This document shows, piece after piece, positions 1 through 8,530 of a stretch of DNA of 64,000 nucleotides. The translations under genes were made by a program, and so were the position numbers. How positions within the stretch are numbered: the stretch's first letter is position 1; each line of letters starts with the position of its first letter. Origin of the DNA: Bacillota bacterium (lineage in GTDB: Bacteria; Bacillota; Desulfotomaculia; Desulfotomaculales; Ammonificaceae); the NCBI GenBank assembly GCA_040755295.1, contig JBFMBK010000003.1, positions 183,641-247,640 of the forward strand, read 5' to 3'. The notes under the pieces are model-generated. The model saw only the letters and a list, made by a program, of their open reading frames with translations, was not told the DNA's origin and made no database searches.

Positions 1-705
1 TTGGACGACCCGGCGATCAGAGAAGAGTTCTTGTCACGGGCAAAGCGCGGTGACCGAAAAGCAAGAGAGGAACTCATTGAACACCACCGGCATTTTGTGC
101 TCCGCACGGCGCGTGCCTGTTGCAGACAAAACGTGGGCTGGAGCGATGACGTTGCGAGTATGGCGTTGATTGCTTTTGACGAAGCCATTGATGCTTATGA
201 CAGCGGTCGGGGCGTTCCCTTTCCGGCGTTCGCGCGAATAGTGATAAGAAGCCGTATCACCGACCATCTTCGCAAGGAGGCGCGCGAAACAAACGGCTTC
301 AGCATTGACGAACTTGACCACGTAAACGGGTCTTCCTCCATAAAGATAGCACACGTACGTTTTTCTGAAGATGAAGTAATAAGGGAACGCCGTGAAGAGA
401 TAGAACGCTATGCGAAATTACTGTCCGAATTCGGTTTAAGTTTTAGAGAACTGACGAAGGCGGCGCCGAAGCACCGTGACACGAGATTAAATTTACTGAT
501 TGTGGCCAGGGAAATGTCGAAGAATGATACGCTGTTCAAGGTGTTCGTTGAGAAAAAAAGACTGCCGATAAACGAGTTGACCCTTGCTACCGGCGTGCCA
601 AGAAAAACTCTCGAGCGAGGCAGGCGTTATATCGTTGCGCTAAGTCTTATTTTAGGGTATCCTGAGGATTTTACTTATCTATACTCTCATCTTAAATACT
701 GTTGA
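1..705 (+). CDS. sigI: RNA polymerase sigma factor, SigI family
   Basis: Alternative sigma factor of the SigI group, which directs RNA polymerase to heat, envelope or polysaccharide-responsive promoters and is held by a membrane RsgI anti-sigma factor. The 234-aa product has a sigma-region-2-like stretch at about residues 55-95 (FDEAIDAYDSGRG, then ARIVIRSRITDHLRKEAR), typical of SigI, and a C-terminal helix-turn-helix at about 188-217 (TLATGVPRKTLERGRRY). Its length is close to the family's usual 240-250 aa. TTG at base 1 could be the start, but the window edge hides any upstream start and its ribosome site, so the N-terminus may be a few residues short. The next gene begins within 50 bp and encodes its predicted anti-sigma partner, which supports the assignment. 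Confidence 0.85.
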   Translation: MDDPAIREEFLSRAKRGDRKAREELIEHHRHFVLRTARACCRQNVGWSDDVASMALIAFDEAIDAYDSGRGVPFPAFARIVIRSRITDHLRKEARETNGFSIDELDHVNGSSSIKIAHVRFSEDEVIRERREEIERYAKLLSEFGLSFRELTKAAPKHRDTRLNLLIVAREMSKNDTLFKVFVEKKRLPINELTLATGVPRKTLERGRRYIVALSLILGYPEDFTYLYSHLKYC

Positions 706-753
706 CAAATGTCTTGGGATGAATATCGGCGAACAATTAATGAGGGAAGAGAA

Positions 754-1944
754 ATGAAAGAGCAGGAAAAGGGTATTCTTTTAGAAAAAAACGGTGCGGA
801 AATAGTCTTTACCACAGAGGGAAATTTTTGCTTCGTTCAAGCCTCCGCTGCACAAGTCGGGTCCGAAGTTCCGGTTAAACCTCGTTTAATCCACTGGTGG
901 CAGACACTCGCCGCGGCTGCCGCGGTAGCCTTCTTCTTCATCGGCTTCGGACTTTACCGTTTCCTGGTTCCCTCTCCTTGCGCTTACGTTGCGCTCGATA
1001 TTAATCCCAGCCTGGAATTGGGGATCGACCGTCAGGCCAGGGTATTGAATACAAACCTCCTGAATGAAGATGCCCGCAGACTGGTATCAGGTCTTAAACT
1101 TCGCGGCATACCGGTGACAAAGGCCATCGACTTACTCCTGGATAGAGCGGAAGAGCTGCATTATTTAACCCGAGGGCAGTCAGGCGTGGTTATGGTAACC
1201 GTAGTCCCGGTTGAAAGGGGAGTCCCTGTACCGAAAACGAGTGAATTGGCTGAAGTTGCCGCAAGTCACATTCATAAGGCGGATCTTCCTGTAAAGGTCG
1301 TAGCTTCCTCGTCGGCGTCGGGCATTCGCGGGGAAGCCCGCCGGGAAGGGCTTTCATCCGGCAGATACGCGTTAAAAATTGGAGGGGAGAATTCCGGACG
1401 GACGGTAACGATACAAGAATTAAAACGGGAAGGTCTGGCACAGTTTGAAGAAAACAAGAAGGTATCAGTGGAACAGTTGCTCAAAGCCGGAAACCAGAAA
1501 GGTATTGTCGTTAAACCCGTAGAGATAAAATACCTGCATAGGTCTAAGGATAACGGTTCCGGTGCGATAAAACCGAAGCAGGACGGCTCTGATCCGGGAC
1601 GGAAGCCCACTCCGCCGGGAAAGCCGAAAACAACGGTAAAACCCAGGTCTGAAGGGCAATACCGAAACAGCGCGGGGCAAACAGGGGAATCAAGCGGTTC
1701 GAGGAACAGATTCGGGAAAGAAAAAGATGAAACCGGAGTTTCGGAACCCGCAGACGGAGGAAATCCTCCTGCGGTTCAATCGAACGACTTGTTGCCGCAG
1801 GAAAACGTCGTAAACCCAGGGGTTTACGACCCTGCGGAAACTGGGCAGCATATCTTTACGGGCGGTGAGGACATTATAAAGGAAATGAATAGTAGCGGTT
1901 ACGGACAAGTTTACGGTGGCATGGATTACACTCCGGAACGTTAG
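754..1944 (+). CDS. rsgI: RsgI-type membrane anti-sigma factor
   Basis: Predicted transmembrane anti-sigma-I factor. The short cytoplasmic N-terminus (KGILLEKNGAEIVFTTEGNF) matches the RsgI N-terminal fold that binds SigI. One membrane helix follows at about residues 49-71. An extracytoplasmic domain starts YVALDINPSLELGID, a hallmark of RsgI proteins. From about residue 260 onward the chain is a low-complexity Pro/Gly/Ser/Lys-rich tail without a recognisable sensor or carbohydrate-binding module. An in-frame ATG at 709 extends the protein by 15 residues but has no ribosome site. ATG 754 has GAGGGA about 6 bp upstream and gives the N-terminus seen in the family, so I prefer it. The gene is co-transcribed with sigI and ends before a good terminator. 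The signal it senses cannot be deduced from the sequence. Confidence 0.8.
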   Translation: MKEQEKGILLEKNGAEIVFTTEGNFCFVQASAAQVGSEVPVKPRLIHWWQTLAAAAAVAFFFIGFGLYRFLVPSPCAYVALDINPSLELGIDRQARVLNTNLLNEDARRLVSGLKLRGIPVTKAIDLLLDRAEELHYLTRGQSGVVMVTVVPVERGVPVPKTSELAEVAASHIHKADLPVKVVASSSASGIRGEARREGLSSGRYALKIGGENSGRTVTIQELKREGLAQFEENKKVSVEQLLKAGNQKGIVVKPVEIKYLHRSKDNGSGAIKPKQDGSDPGRKPTPPGKPKTTVKPRSEGQYRNSAGQTGESSGSRNRFGKEKDETGVSEPADGGNPPAVQSNDLLPQENVVNPGVYDPAETGQHIFTGGEDIIKEMNSSGYGQVYGGMDYTPER

Positions 1945-1995
1945 GGGACAGACCGGTAAAGGTTCTTCATTCGCCTCTTCCTTAAATTTTCTGGA

Positions 1996-2026
1996 ACACC
2001 CTTGCCGGAGGGTGTATTATTTTTTT
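1996..2026 (+). terminator. Intrinsic terminator after sigI-rsgI, just before the rhomboid RBS
   Basis: A 7-bp stem (ACACCCT / AGGGTGT) with a 6-nt loop is followed by ATTATTTTTTT. It ends only about 13 bp before the Shine-Dalgarno of the rhomboid gene, so it either ends the sigI-rsgI message or attenuates read-through into that gene. Confidence 0.75.
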
Positions 2027-2048
2027 AAGATATATTTTGGAGGTCAAG

Positions 2049-2705
2049 ATGATTCCACTCAGAGATACTATCCGTTCCAGAACCTTTCCCATCTTTACAG
2101 TAAGCTTAATTATTATAAACATCGTTATATTCCTGTACGAAGCATCGCTTCCCCAGACCGGGCTTGCAGAGCTGGCTAAAGGTCTGGGGGTGGTTCCGGC
2201 AAGGGACTTACCCGCGCTTTTCCAAAGCCCTTTAAGTCTCTCGACAATTGTACCCTTTTTCACCGCAATGTTTCTTCACGGCGGCTGGTTCCACGTCCTT
2301 GGGAATATGCTCTACTTATGGGTGTTCGGTGATAACGTTGAGGATTCTGTGGGGCGCGGGCGGTTTCTGGTTTTTTACCTTTTGACCGGGATAATCGGGA
2401 GTGTGGCCCATGTTCTGGCCAATCCCGGGTCGGCCATGCCTACGATAGGGGCCAGCGGGGCGATTGCCGGCGTTTTAGGGGCTTACCTGGTAAGCTTCCC
2501 GCGTTCAAGGGTGTTGACGCTCGTCCCCTTGTTATTTGTGTTCCTGGTTGAAATCCCCGCGACCTTTTTTATCGTTCTGTGGTTCGGGATGCAGCTTCTA
2601 AACGGGGTTGCTTCCATCGCGGTACCGGGCGAGACCGTCGCCTGGTGGGCGCACATAGGAGGTTTTGTCTCGGGCGCAGTGCTTATTCGATTCTTCCGGC
2701 GGTAA
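2049..2705 (+). CDS. Rhomboid family intramembrane serine protease
   Basis: Integral membrane serine protease that cleaves substrates within the bilayer. The 218-aa protein has about six hydrophobic helices. It has the family's loop-1/TM2 motif HGGWFHVLGNMLYLWVFG, the catalytic serine in GASGA at about S136, and the catalytic histidine in AHIGGFVSG at about H202. ATG 2049 has GGAGG about 5-6 bp upstream; an in-frame TTG at 2037 lies before that site and is unlikely. The 3' end overlaps the convergent minus-strand gene by 23 bp. Rhomboids next to anti-sigma genes could in principle act in signalling, but nothing here shows that. Confidence 0.88.
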   Translation: MIPLRDTIRSRTFPIFTVSLIIINIVIFLYEASLPQTGLAELAKGLGVVPARDLPALFQSPLSLSTIVPFFTAMFLHGGWFHVLGNMLYLWVFGDNVEDSVGRGRFLVFYLLTGIIGSVAHVLANPGSAMPTIGASGAIAGVLGAYLVSFPRSRVLTLVPLLFVFLVEIPATFFIVLWFGMQLLNGVASIAVPGETVAWWAHIGGFVSGAVLIRFFRR

Positions 2706-3318
2706 ACTCCGCATCGATGGTTTGTCCTTCGAAGGATGTATCGCCCTTCTGGTAGTACCGCAATAACCTTGCGCCGATGGCCCGCGCGAAGAAATAATTA
2801 ATAGCGCCGGCGGCGAGCACCCCGATCAGGGGCAGAAGCCGCGGGATTAATTGACGCTGGCTGGCGCGCAACCCCAGGTTGATAAGGATCCTTTCCAGGA
2901 TTTCGTTGGTCAGCTGCTTTGAGAACTGTGCCGCGACCAGCGTGGTGAGCCGCTTGTTGATACCATGAATGCCCACGGCGAGGGTAAAGGCCAGAAGAGC
3001 CTCACGTTGCGCGGCGGGACTCCGGGTGTCACGCCCATAGAGGGTTGCCAGTTCAAGGACCAATCGGGTAATCGCCATGCCTAGGACGCTTATATCTATC
3101 GCGGCGCCGCCTAAAATCGCTATTAACGTTCCCAAACCAGGCATTATAGCGGGGATCGCGGTAAAACACCCTGCCAGAGCGCACAACAAGCATTTTTCCT
3201 TTATTACCATCCATGCCAGTTCTTCTCTGTCCAGTTCGGGATACTCTTTCCTAATGTTTGAGATCTTGCGCCGGGCGGCATCCACACCCGCTTTACCGAA
3301 CGGATTAAAGCCGAACAT
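2683..3318 (-). CDS. EcsC/DUF697-like membrane-associated protein
   Basis: A 211-aa protein of unknown biochemical role. It has a charged N-terminus (KAGVDAARRKISNIRKEYPELDREELA), a hydrophobic pair of helices at about residues 43-85 (AIPAIMPGLGTLIAILGGAAIDISVLG) and a second hydrophobic stretch near residue 165 (PLIGVLAAGAINYFFARAIG). This layout resembles the EcsC and DUF697 groups of peripheral or integral membrane proteins. ATG 3318 is preceded by GGAGGG with a 7-bp gap. A longer reading from 3369 places that ribosome site inside the gene and is rejected. It converges on the rhomboid gene, overlapping by 23 bp. The family name is a judgement from hydrophobicity and motif appearance only. 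Confidence 0.55.
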   Translation of the reverse strand: MFGFNPFGKAGVDAARRKISNIRKEYPELDREELAWMVIKEKCLLCALAGCFTAIPAIMPGLGTLIAILGGAAIDISVLGMAITRLVLELATLYGRDTRSPAAQREALLAFTLAVGIHGINKRLTTLVAAQFSKQLTNEILERILINLGLRASQRQLIPRLLPLIGVLAAGAINYFFARAIGARLLRYYQKGDTSFEGQTIDAEFTAGRIE

Positions 3319-3425
3319 TTGTTTTCCCTCCGTGAAAGTTATTATACCATGAGCGGGTACCCTCCCCAATAAACAGAACCAACATAACGGGGTTATCTTT
3401 CCGGAGTCCGCTTCGCCAAAGAACT

Positions 3426-3446
3426 AAAGGTGGGCAAAACCCACCT
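3426..3446. repeat. Perfect 8-bp-stem hairpin in the 3.32-3.61 kb intergenic gap
   Basis: AAGGTGGG and CCCACCTT flank a 5-nt loop. Read on the minus strand it is followed by TAGTTCTTT, so it may be a second, weaker stop for the large SLH gene. The gap otherwise holds a short dispersed repeat (3458-3490) and no gene. Confidence 0.5.
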
Positions 3447-3457
3447 TACTATAACCT

Positions 3458-3490
3458 GGCCGCCAAGACGCCAGGAATGCCAAAAGTATT
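3458..3490 (+). repeat. GCCAAGACGCC-type dispersed repeat, copy 1
   Basis: The core CCGCCAAGACGCCAGGAATG is followed by CCAAAAGTA. The reverse complement of 11496-11533 carries the same core with CAAAAGTA nearby. It has no coding potential. Similar strings recur between genes in many environmental bacteria (general knowledge, not checked here). Confidence 0.55.
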
Positions 3491-3560
3491 TTCCCATTTT
3501 CTAAACAGAGTCAGAACCTAATTTATCAACAACAAGCAAAAGGCATAATTTCATATATAG

Positions 3561-3590
3561 GAAAAGGGCGAGCGTTTTTCACGCCCGCCC
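3561..3590 (-). terminator. Intrinsic terminator of the large SLH protein gene
   Basis: On the minus strand a GC-rich stem (GGGCGGGCG / CGCTCGCCC, one mismatch) with an A-rich loop is followed by TTTTCC, about 20 bp beyond the stop codon at 3612. Confidence 0.7.
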
Positions 3591-3611
3591 CTCTTACACG
3601 TTTACGCTTGT

Positions 3612-6600
3612 TTAATTAACGGTACCTGTCGCTTTAAGTATTCGCTCGGCCATTACCGCCGAAACGGCGCGTGTGGTATCGGTCCGCGGTGCAAAGCTGC
3701 CGTCCGTATTACCGGCGATAATTCCGGCTTTCACCGCCGACGCGACGCTGGTCTGCGCCCACAAAGCGATCTGGTCGTTGTCGGAGAACTGCGCCAGCAG
3801 TTGTGCGGTTTCGCCGTCGGCAAGGGCTACGGAGGCGTTTGTTTTTTCAAGTACACGCAACACTATCGCCGCCATCTCTTCACGGGTGATGGTACGTTCC
3901 GGCGCAAATTCACCTTCGCCGATGCCTTTGACCAGACCCGCCTCATAAGCGGCTTCGACCGCGCCGTAATACCATTTGTCGGCGGATGCATCGGTAAAGG
4001 TTGGTGTTTCAGGTCTGCTTTCCATGATACCGAGAGTGCGCAGCATAAGCGCCGCAAACTCGGCGCGGGTCACCGCACGCTCCGGCTGGAAACTGGTGTT
4101 TGAAACACCCTTTACCACGCCGCGGGCGTTCATGAAAGTGATGCTGCGTTTTGCCCAGTGGACGCCGATGTCCGAAAAGCCGCTGTTATACGCCAACACT
4201 GCGTACTTGCTTAGATGGCTGAGGTCCACCGAAGCCTTTCCGTCTTCGGCGGTTCCTCCTACGCAGGTGAGCGTGCCGTCGTCATTGATCCGGTAGACGA
4301 AGAGGCTGTTCTGGTCGGTCCCGGCGGAAGCGTTGTAGGCGATGATGAGGGTCACGGACTTGTGCAGCGTCGCGTTGCCGGAGCCGCTGGTGATCTCGAT
4401 GCTTACTGCGCCGCCGACGGCCGAAAGGTTGGAAGGCAGGTTCGGCGGCGCGGAAACGGGCTCGACGCTTACCGTCACATTCTGCCCGGAAGGTAAAGTC
4501 CCGGCGGGGATTGTAAGGTCGGCCCACCTGGTGTCGATTGTAAGACTGGCACCCCCGCTCGCCATAGCATCCACCGACGTTCCCGACAGGCTGACGTTGA
4601 CCGGGGTTTCCACCGTGCTTACATCTACGGTAAGCGCTGTTTGTCCATCGTCGAGCTGCTCCTGCACTGCAGCGTCCGATACCGCGGCGTCGGTCTCGCC
4701 ATCCGGTGTTGTGCTCAATGTCGGTGCAACTTCTCCCGTGGATGTCGTCGGTGTCGGTTGGGTTTGCGGTGTCGTACTCGATCCGCCGCCGCCGTCCGCC
4801 GAAGCCCTGGTTACGGTCAGCGTGTAGGTTTTAGTGGAACTCCCTTGACCTGTCACGACCACAGTGATGGTGTTGCTGCCGACATTCAGGCTGACTCCCT
4901 GTGCCGAACCGCTTGCTACAGCGTTGCCGTTTATCGTAATAGCCAGATTCCCTGCCGCCGCAGTCGGCGTGACGTTGAGGGTGCTTACACTGTTGGCGAC
5001 CGCAGCGGTATAACTCGTAACGTCCGAGTCGAAAGCCGGGGTTAAAGTGCCGGAACTGATAGTCAGATTGCTCAGGGAAACGTCGGGTTCGATCTCGTAC
5101 TTGGTGAAGTGCGCGACCGGAAGGGTCAGGGTACCGTTGTTTTCGCCGTATACGAAGGTGGCCGTTCCCCAGTCGACCAGGTTCGGGGCCGCAGTAGCGC
5201 CGTCATCGTAAACAGAAGTCACGTTAAGTATCGCTTCATTGAGGGTTATAGGCCCCGCCAGCTGAGCGTCACTGAAGTTGGCCGCCCAGTCGGCGAATTT
5301 TTCTTTAATGTTAAACAACCTGATCGTTGCTTCCTTATCGTTGAGGTAGTCTTGCGCCTCCGCCTGGAGAGCCGGATCGGTATAAACGTGAACATCCACC
5401 GAAGGTTCTCCGGAAGCGAAGGTCATGCCCATGGCCTTGAAAACACTGCAGATTTTCGGCGGGCTGCTCGGGCCGGCACCTTCCAGGAAATCTATGTAGT
5501 CCTGAACACCTGCTTCATACTGGGCGAACTCGATCTCTCCCGTGGCCCGATAACCTCCCGGCATTGGGTCGCCTTCCGGCGTAAGGTCGGGTTGATAAAT
5601 GATAAACGCTACCGGCGCGCCGGCGTTCATCTGTTTCATATTGAGGCCCGGCGAGTCAAATGTCGGGCGCGATTTTACCGGAGGCCCCGACAGGAACGGC
5701 CACCCTCCGGGGAACAACACCTTTTCCGCATCGGGCGGTTCAAGGTCCATGTTTACCAGAACGATGTCCAAATCGCCCGAACCGCTGACAAGAGGGAATG
5801 ACTGTCCATAGGTTACGCCCGGGGGTCCTCCGCTGTCCTCGTAAACCTGTACGGCTACCGGGCTGGGGCCGCCTCCCGCACGGTTTTGGTCGTTATTAAT
5901 AATGGGTGTGGTAAATGCGACGCCGCTGCCGCTCGGGGCTCCGGCAAGCCGCCAGTTATTGGTTTGGCAGCCGTAGACAACGTCACTTATAGTGAAACTG
6001 CCGAAATCCTCCCTGCCGAAAGCCACGCTGTAGTTTCCGGCCGGGAGTCCGTACACTGTAAATGAGAAGGTATCCGGCGTCCCCGGCGTCTCCCGATAGT
6101 AATAGATGTGGTCGGCGTCGGTGTCCCCGTTGCCGCCAAGCGTTACACTCAAGACGGTTATGGTCAGATTGGAATCCACGTAGTTCCCTGCAGCATCGTA
6201 AACCGTCACCGTCACGGGGTATGTTCCGGGATCTATCACGCTCGTATCAATCGTCCAGATCTTACCCTTCAGGTTACCGTCCGTCACCACGGTCGAGGAT
6301 GAAGCGCTGATTCCGCTAAGGACGAAATCGTCGTCCTCAATGGGGCTTAATACATCGCCGGCGTAAACCTCCACCGTTACATTGTTGTCGGGCGGGGCGT
6401 TTTTAACCTTTATGTTCGGGTTTACCTGGCATGAGTGTATTTCAGGCGGGGTTGTGTCGTAAACGAAGGTGCTGGTCGAACTGCCCACCGGCGGCCCGGG
6501 GAAAGCATCGAAAGCTGAAAGATTCAACAAGTAAACGCTGTTCCCTACAGAGGTGCCGGAGAAATCCAGGTTCCAACTGTAAACAGAACCAACCGCGCTC

Positions 6601-6857
6601 AGGGCGTTATCCCATTTAGAATCGGATACGGCGGTTCCTCCTTCGTAAACGGTGCCGTAAACAACAGAAACGGAGGAGCCGCTGGAATCGAAATTACCGG
6701 TTACACTGCTTAAATTCTTTGAATAAGTAACTCCTCCTACTGTTGTGCCGGAAGTGATTGTCCACGTAGCCAGCGCGACCCCGGGAGCCGCCAGGCACGC
6801 CATAGATAAAAGAAAGATCACCAGCGGCTTCAGGGCGCCGCTTTTTACTTTAAACAT
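3612..6857 (-). CDS. Large secreted S-layer-homology (SLH) surface protein
   Basis: A 1081-aa exported protein anchored to secondary cell-wall polymers. It has an N-terminal signal peptide (basic start, then LVIFLLSMACLAAPGVALA). Ig-like and bacterial-adhesin-like beta domains follow in the first 600 residues. A cadherin-like beta-sandwich module spans about residues 597-690 (LSNLTISSGTLTPAFDSD ... TYTLTVTRAS). A Thr/Pro-rich linker and another beta domain come next. Three C-terminal SLH motifs lie from about residue 890, including FSDIGVHWAKRSITFM and FTDASADKWYYGAVEAA. GGAGGG lies about 11 bp before ATG 6857. The gene is monocistronic, ends in a terminator, and points toward a divergently unrelated region. 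Its ligand is unknown; polysaccharide or surface adhesion is inference. Confidence 0.88.
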   Translation of the reverse strand: MFKVKSGALKPLVIFLLSMACLAAPGVALATWTITSGTTVGGVTYSKNLSSVTGNFDSSGSSVSVVYGTVYEGGTAVSDSKWDNALSAVGSVYSWNLDFSGTSVGNSVYLLNLSAFDAFPGPPVGSSTSTFVYDTTPPEIHSCQVNPNIKVKNAPPDNNVTVEVYAGDVLSPIEDDDFVLSGISASSSTVVTDGNLKGKIWTIDTSVIDPGTYPVTVTVYDAAGNYVDSNLTITVLSVTLGGNGDTDADHIYYYRETPGTPDTFSFTVYGLPAGNYSVAFGREDFGSFTISDVVYGCQTNNWRLAGAPSGSGVAFTTPIINNDQNRAGGGPSPVAVQVYEDSGGPPGVTYGQSFPLVSGSGDLDIVLVNMDLEPPDAEKVLFPGGWPFLSGPPVKSRPTFDSPGLNMKQMNAGAPVAFIIYQPDLTPEGDPMPGGYRATGEIEFAQYEAGVQDYIDFLEGAGPSSPPKICSVFKAMGMTFASGEPSVDVHVYTDPALQAEAQDYLNDKEATIRLFNIKEKFADWAANFSDAQLAGPITLNEAILNVTSVYDDGATAAPNLVDWGTATFVYGENNGTLTLPVAHFTKYEIEPDVSLSNLTISSGTLTPAFDSDVTSYTAAVANSVSTLNVTPTAAAGNLAITINGNAVASGSAQGVSLNVGSNTITVVVTGQGSSTKTYTLTVTRASADGGGGSSTTPQTQPTPTTSTGEVAPTLSTTPDGETDAAVSDAAVQEQLDDGQTALTVDVSTVETPVNVSLSGTSVDAMASGGASLTIDTRWADLTIPAGTLPSGQNVTVSVEPVSAPPNLPSNLSAVGGAVSIEITSGSGNATLHKSVTLIIAYNASAGTDQNSLFVYRINDDGTLTCVGGTAEDGKASVDLSHLSKYAVLAYNSGFSDIGVHWAKRSITFMNARGVVKGVSNTSFQPERAVTRAEFAALMLRTLGIMESRPETPTFTDASADKWYYGAVEAAYEAGLVKGIGEGEFAPERTITREEMAAIVLRVLEKTNASVALADGETAQLLAQFSDNDQIALWAQTSVASAVKAGIIAGNTDGSFAPRTDTTRAVSAVMAERILKATGTVN

Positions 6858-7058
6858 CCGCAGGACACCCTCCTTTCAAAATGATGGTCCATTTTATACT
6901 CACCAACATTCCGCCCCTTCCACCCCCCAGCAGGTTGGCTGTTTAGATAATTAATGATTTAGAGAGGCCGTCTCTACGCAACATCAAAACCTGAGAATCA
7001 CAAATATATTTATCGGAATAAACTGGTCACACTTAACAGTTAAACACAGCGTAAACTC

Positions 7059-7093
7059 GAAAAAAAGGAGACACACGCCTTGGCGTGTGTCTC
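7059..7093 (-). terminator. Strong intrinsic terminator of the CBM-like gene
   Basis: A perfect 12-bp stem (GAGACACACGCC / GGCGTGTGTCTC) with a 2-nt loop (so a 4-nt apex once the closing pair opens). On the minus strand it is followed by CTTTTTTTTC. It lies 19 bp past the stop codon at 7112. Confidence 0.85.
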
Positions 7094-7111
7094 TTCGCGC
7101 TAAATTGACTG

Positions 7112-7429
7112 TTAGTACCTGATGTCGGTAAGCCAGTTCCAACCTGCGTTATTGTCCCAGTTAGCCGCGCTGTCTTTGAAACAGAAGTTCATTTCCGCGT
7201 TGCCGTGTGCGGGCAAGGAAATCGCGAAGCTGCCGTCGTGTTCGCGCCTCATCTCAGCGGTACTGGTATTTGTCCAGCCGTCGTATCCATAGTAGCAGAA
7301 TACGCGGTCGGCGCCGCTGTTCTTGAGCAGGCCTTCGTAACGGATAAAGACGTCTCTACCCTTGATTGCCGGCGACGGCGAAACGTCGACGCGCTGGTCC
7401 AGTACATGTTTACCGTTGGCAATAAACAT
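7112..7429 (-). CDS. Small stand-alone carbohydrate-binding (CBM25-like) protein
   Basis: A 105-aa protein that appears to be a single carbohydrate-binding module. The central and C-terminal motifs VFCYYGYDGWTN and FCFKDSAANWDNNAGWNW match the aromatic, starch/glucan-binding signature of CBM25-type domains. There is no signal peptide and no catalytic domain, which is unusual for a CBM and leaves its location unclear. ATG 7429 has AAGGAGG about 7 bp upstream, and a strong terminator follows the stop, so it is expressed as a single gene. It lies in a neighbourhood with SigI/RsgI and SLH proteins, which in other clostridia are tied to polysaccharide use; that link is inference. Confidence 0.65.
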   Translation of the reverse strand: MFIANGKHVLDQRVDVSPSPAIKGRDVFIRYEGLLKNSGADRVFCYYGYDGWTNTSTAEMRREHDGSFAISLPAHGNAEMNFCFKDSAANWDNNAGWNWLTDIRY

Positions 7430-7746
7430 ATATTAACCTCCTTTTAGCGAAATTTTTAAACTCTATTTCTATGTTGCGCCGCCTAGTGACAAAAATACTT
7501 GGCAAATATTACGGCAAATTCTTGTGTTCAATATCACTTAGCTATATCGAGAAGCTCTTTACGAATCGTCGTAAACTCTGAATTGTGATATGGATGTGTT
7601 TCAGGTGCGTGTAACGCACAGCATCGGGGAAGCCGCCTGTCTTGGTCGGATTTCAACTAATTTGATCGTCCGGGTGCAATTTACCCGCCGGGCTGAATAT
7701 ATTTTTTCATATGGTTGTCCTATTTCGAAAGGGGAGGTAGACAAAA
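7430..7746. other. 317-bp intergenic region between divergent genes
   Basis: Separates the divergent CBM-like gene (minus) and the 181-aa gene (plus), so it should hold promoters for both. It is AT-rich near 7440-7570. I could not assign convincing -35/-10 boxes or a riboswitch. An 81-codon frame (7590-7835) crossing it overlaps the next gene out of frame and is not credible. Confidence 0.5.
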
Positions 7747-8292
7747 ATGGACTCGGCGAAACTGAGCATCTGGGTTTCGGGCATCGACGACCCGTGCGGC
7801 GTCGACAACAAAAGGTGGTATATCACGATCTATGATTGCAACGGAAACGTTCTGCAGTGGGGGAACAGAAAGTACGTTGTTCTCCCGGCCCAGTACGGGC
7901 ACCTTGAGGTGGACGTGCCTCCGGGTTGTTACTACGTGAAAGGTGTATGGGGTTTTACCGTCGTGGTACCGGGGTTTGAGTATATGGCCAACCACTTTAC
8001 AGACGCGGCGATAGTACAGGCTCGCTGCGGCGAAACGGTTTGTGCGAAGCTGTTCAACCCGTCGGCCCACCGCTGCGGCAGCATCATCGTCCGCGCGATA
8101 ATGGACCTGGTGCAGCAGAAGGCGATCAAGTCGGAGACCGCGCGTAAAGTCGTGCAGGCGATGGAAGAACTCCTGGCCGAGCTTCCCGTGCCTGCTAAAG
8201 AGTTTGAACTTGGACATCAAAGCGAAATAGAAAAACTCGTCTGCGAGCTCGAATGCGGGGGGAAGGCTCAGTGCAGGAAACCTGACGTGTAG
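7747..8292 (+). CDS. Conserved-looking hypothetical protein, beta-rich N-terminus
   Basis: A 181-aa protein I do not recognise. The first 115 residues look beta-rich, with aromatic and Cys residues (WYITIYDCNGNVLQWGN; then DVPPGCYYVKGVWG), reminiscent of transthyretin-like or CNA-B-like folds in which a peptide chain 'regulatory' beta sandwich is common. The last 60 residues are amphipathic helix (IKSETARKVVQAMEELLAELP). Seven cysteines are present and no signal peptide. ATG 7747 has GGGGAGGT about 8 bp upstream. It is probably a single-gene unit, ending in a likely hairpin terminator. Function unknown. Confidence 0.6.
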   Translation: MDSAKLSIWVSGIDDPCGVDNKRWYITIYDCNGNVLQWGNRKYVVLPAQYGHLEVDVPPGCYYVKGVWGFTVVVPGFEYMANHFTDAAIVQARCGETVCAKLFNPSAHRCGSIIVRAIMDLVQQKAIKSETARKVVQAMEELLAELPVPAKEFELGHQSEIEKLVCELECGGKAQCRKPDV

Positions 8293-8331
8293 AGACGGAA
8301 CGCCGCCGGTTCTCAAATCCGGGAAGCACCT

Positions 8332-8377
8332 TAAAGGGCGGTGTTTGGGTTTGCGCAACAGCCGCCTTTCTTTTTGA
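8332..8377 (+). terminator. Probable intrinsic terminator
   Basis: AAAGGGCGG pairs with CCGCCTTT (one bulge) around a 17-nt loop, followed by CTTTTTG. It lies about 40 bp after the stop of the 181-aa gene. Confidence 0.55.
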
Positions 8378-8530
8378 GCTTGACTCGTGTTAGAGACTGT
8401 AGAGGTATCTTTTTATTTGGGAAGGAAAGGTGAGACCGTTTTTATGTAGAACATTATTATTTCAGAAACGACTTTGTTGAGCGGCCTTTTGATGAAGTTA
8501 AACCTGCGTTTCAGCCTCAGGGAGCAGCGT

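Noticed and set aside
3673..5811. Several plus-strand ORFs of 90-230 codons
   Set aside because: Antisense shadows of the GC-rich SLH surface-protein gene; no ribosome sites or domains.
7590..7835. 81-codon plus-strand ORF
   Set aside because: Overlaps the well-supported gene at 7747 out of frame and lacks a ribosome site.
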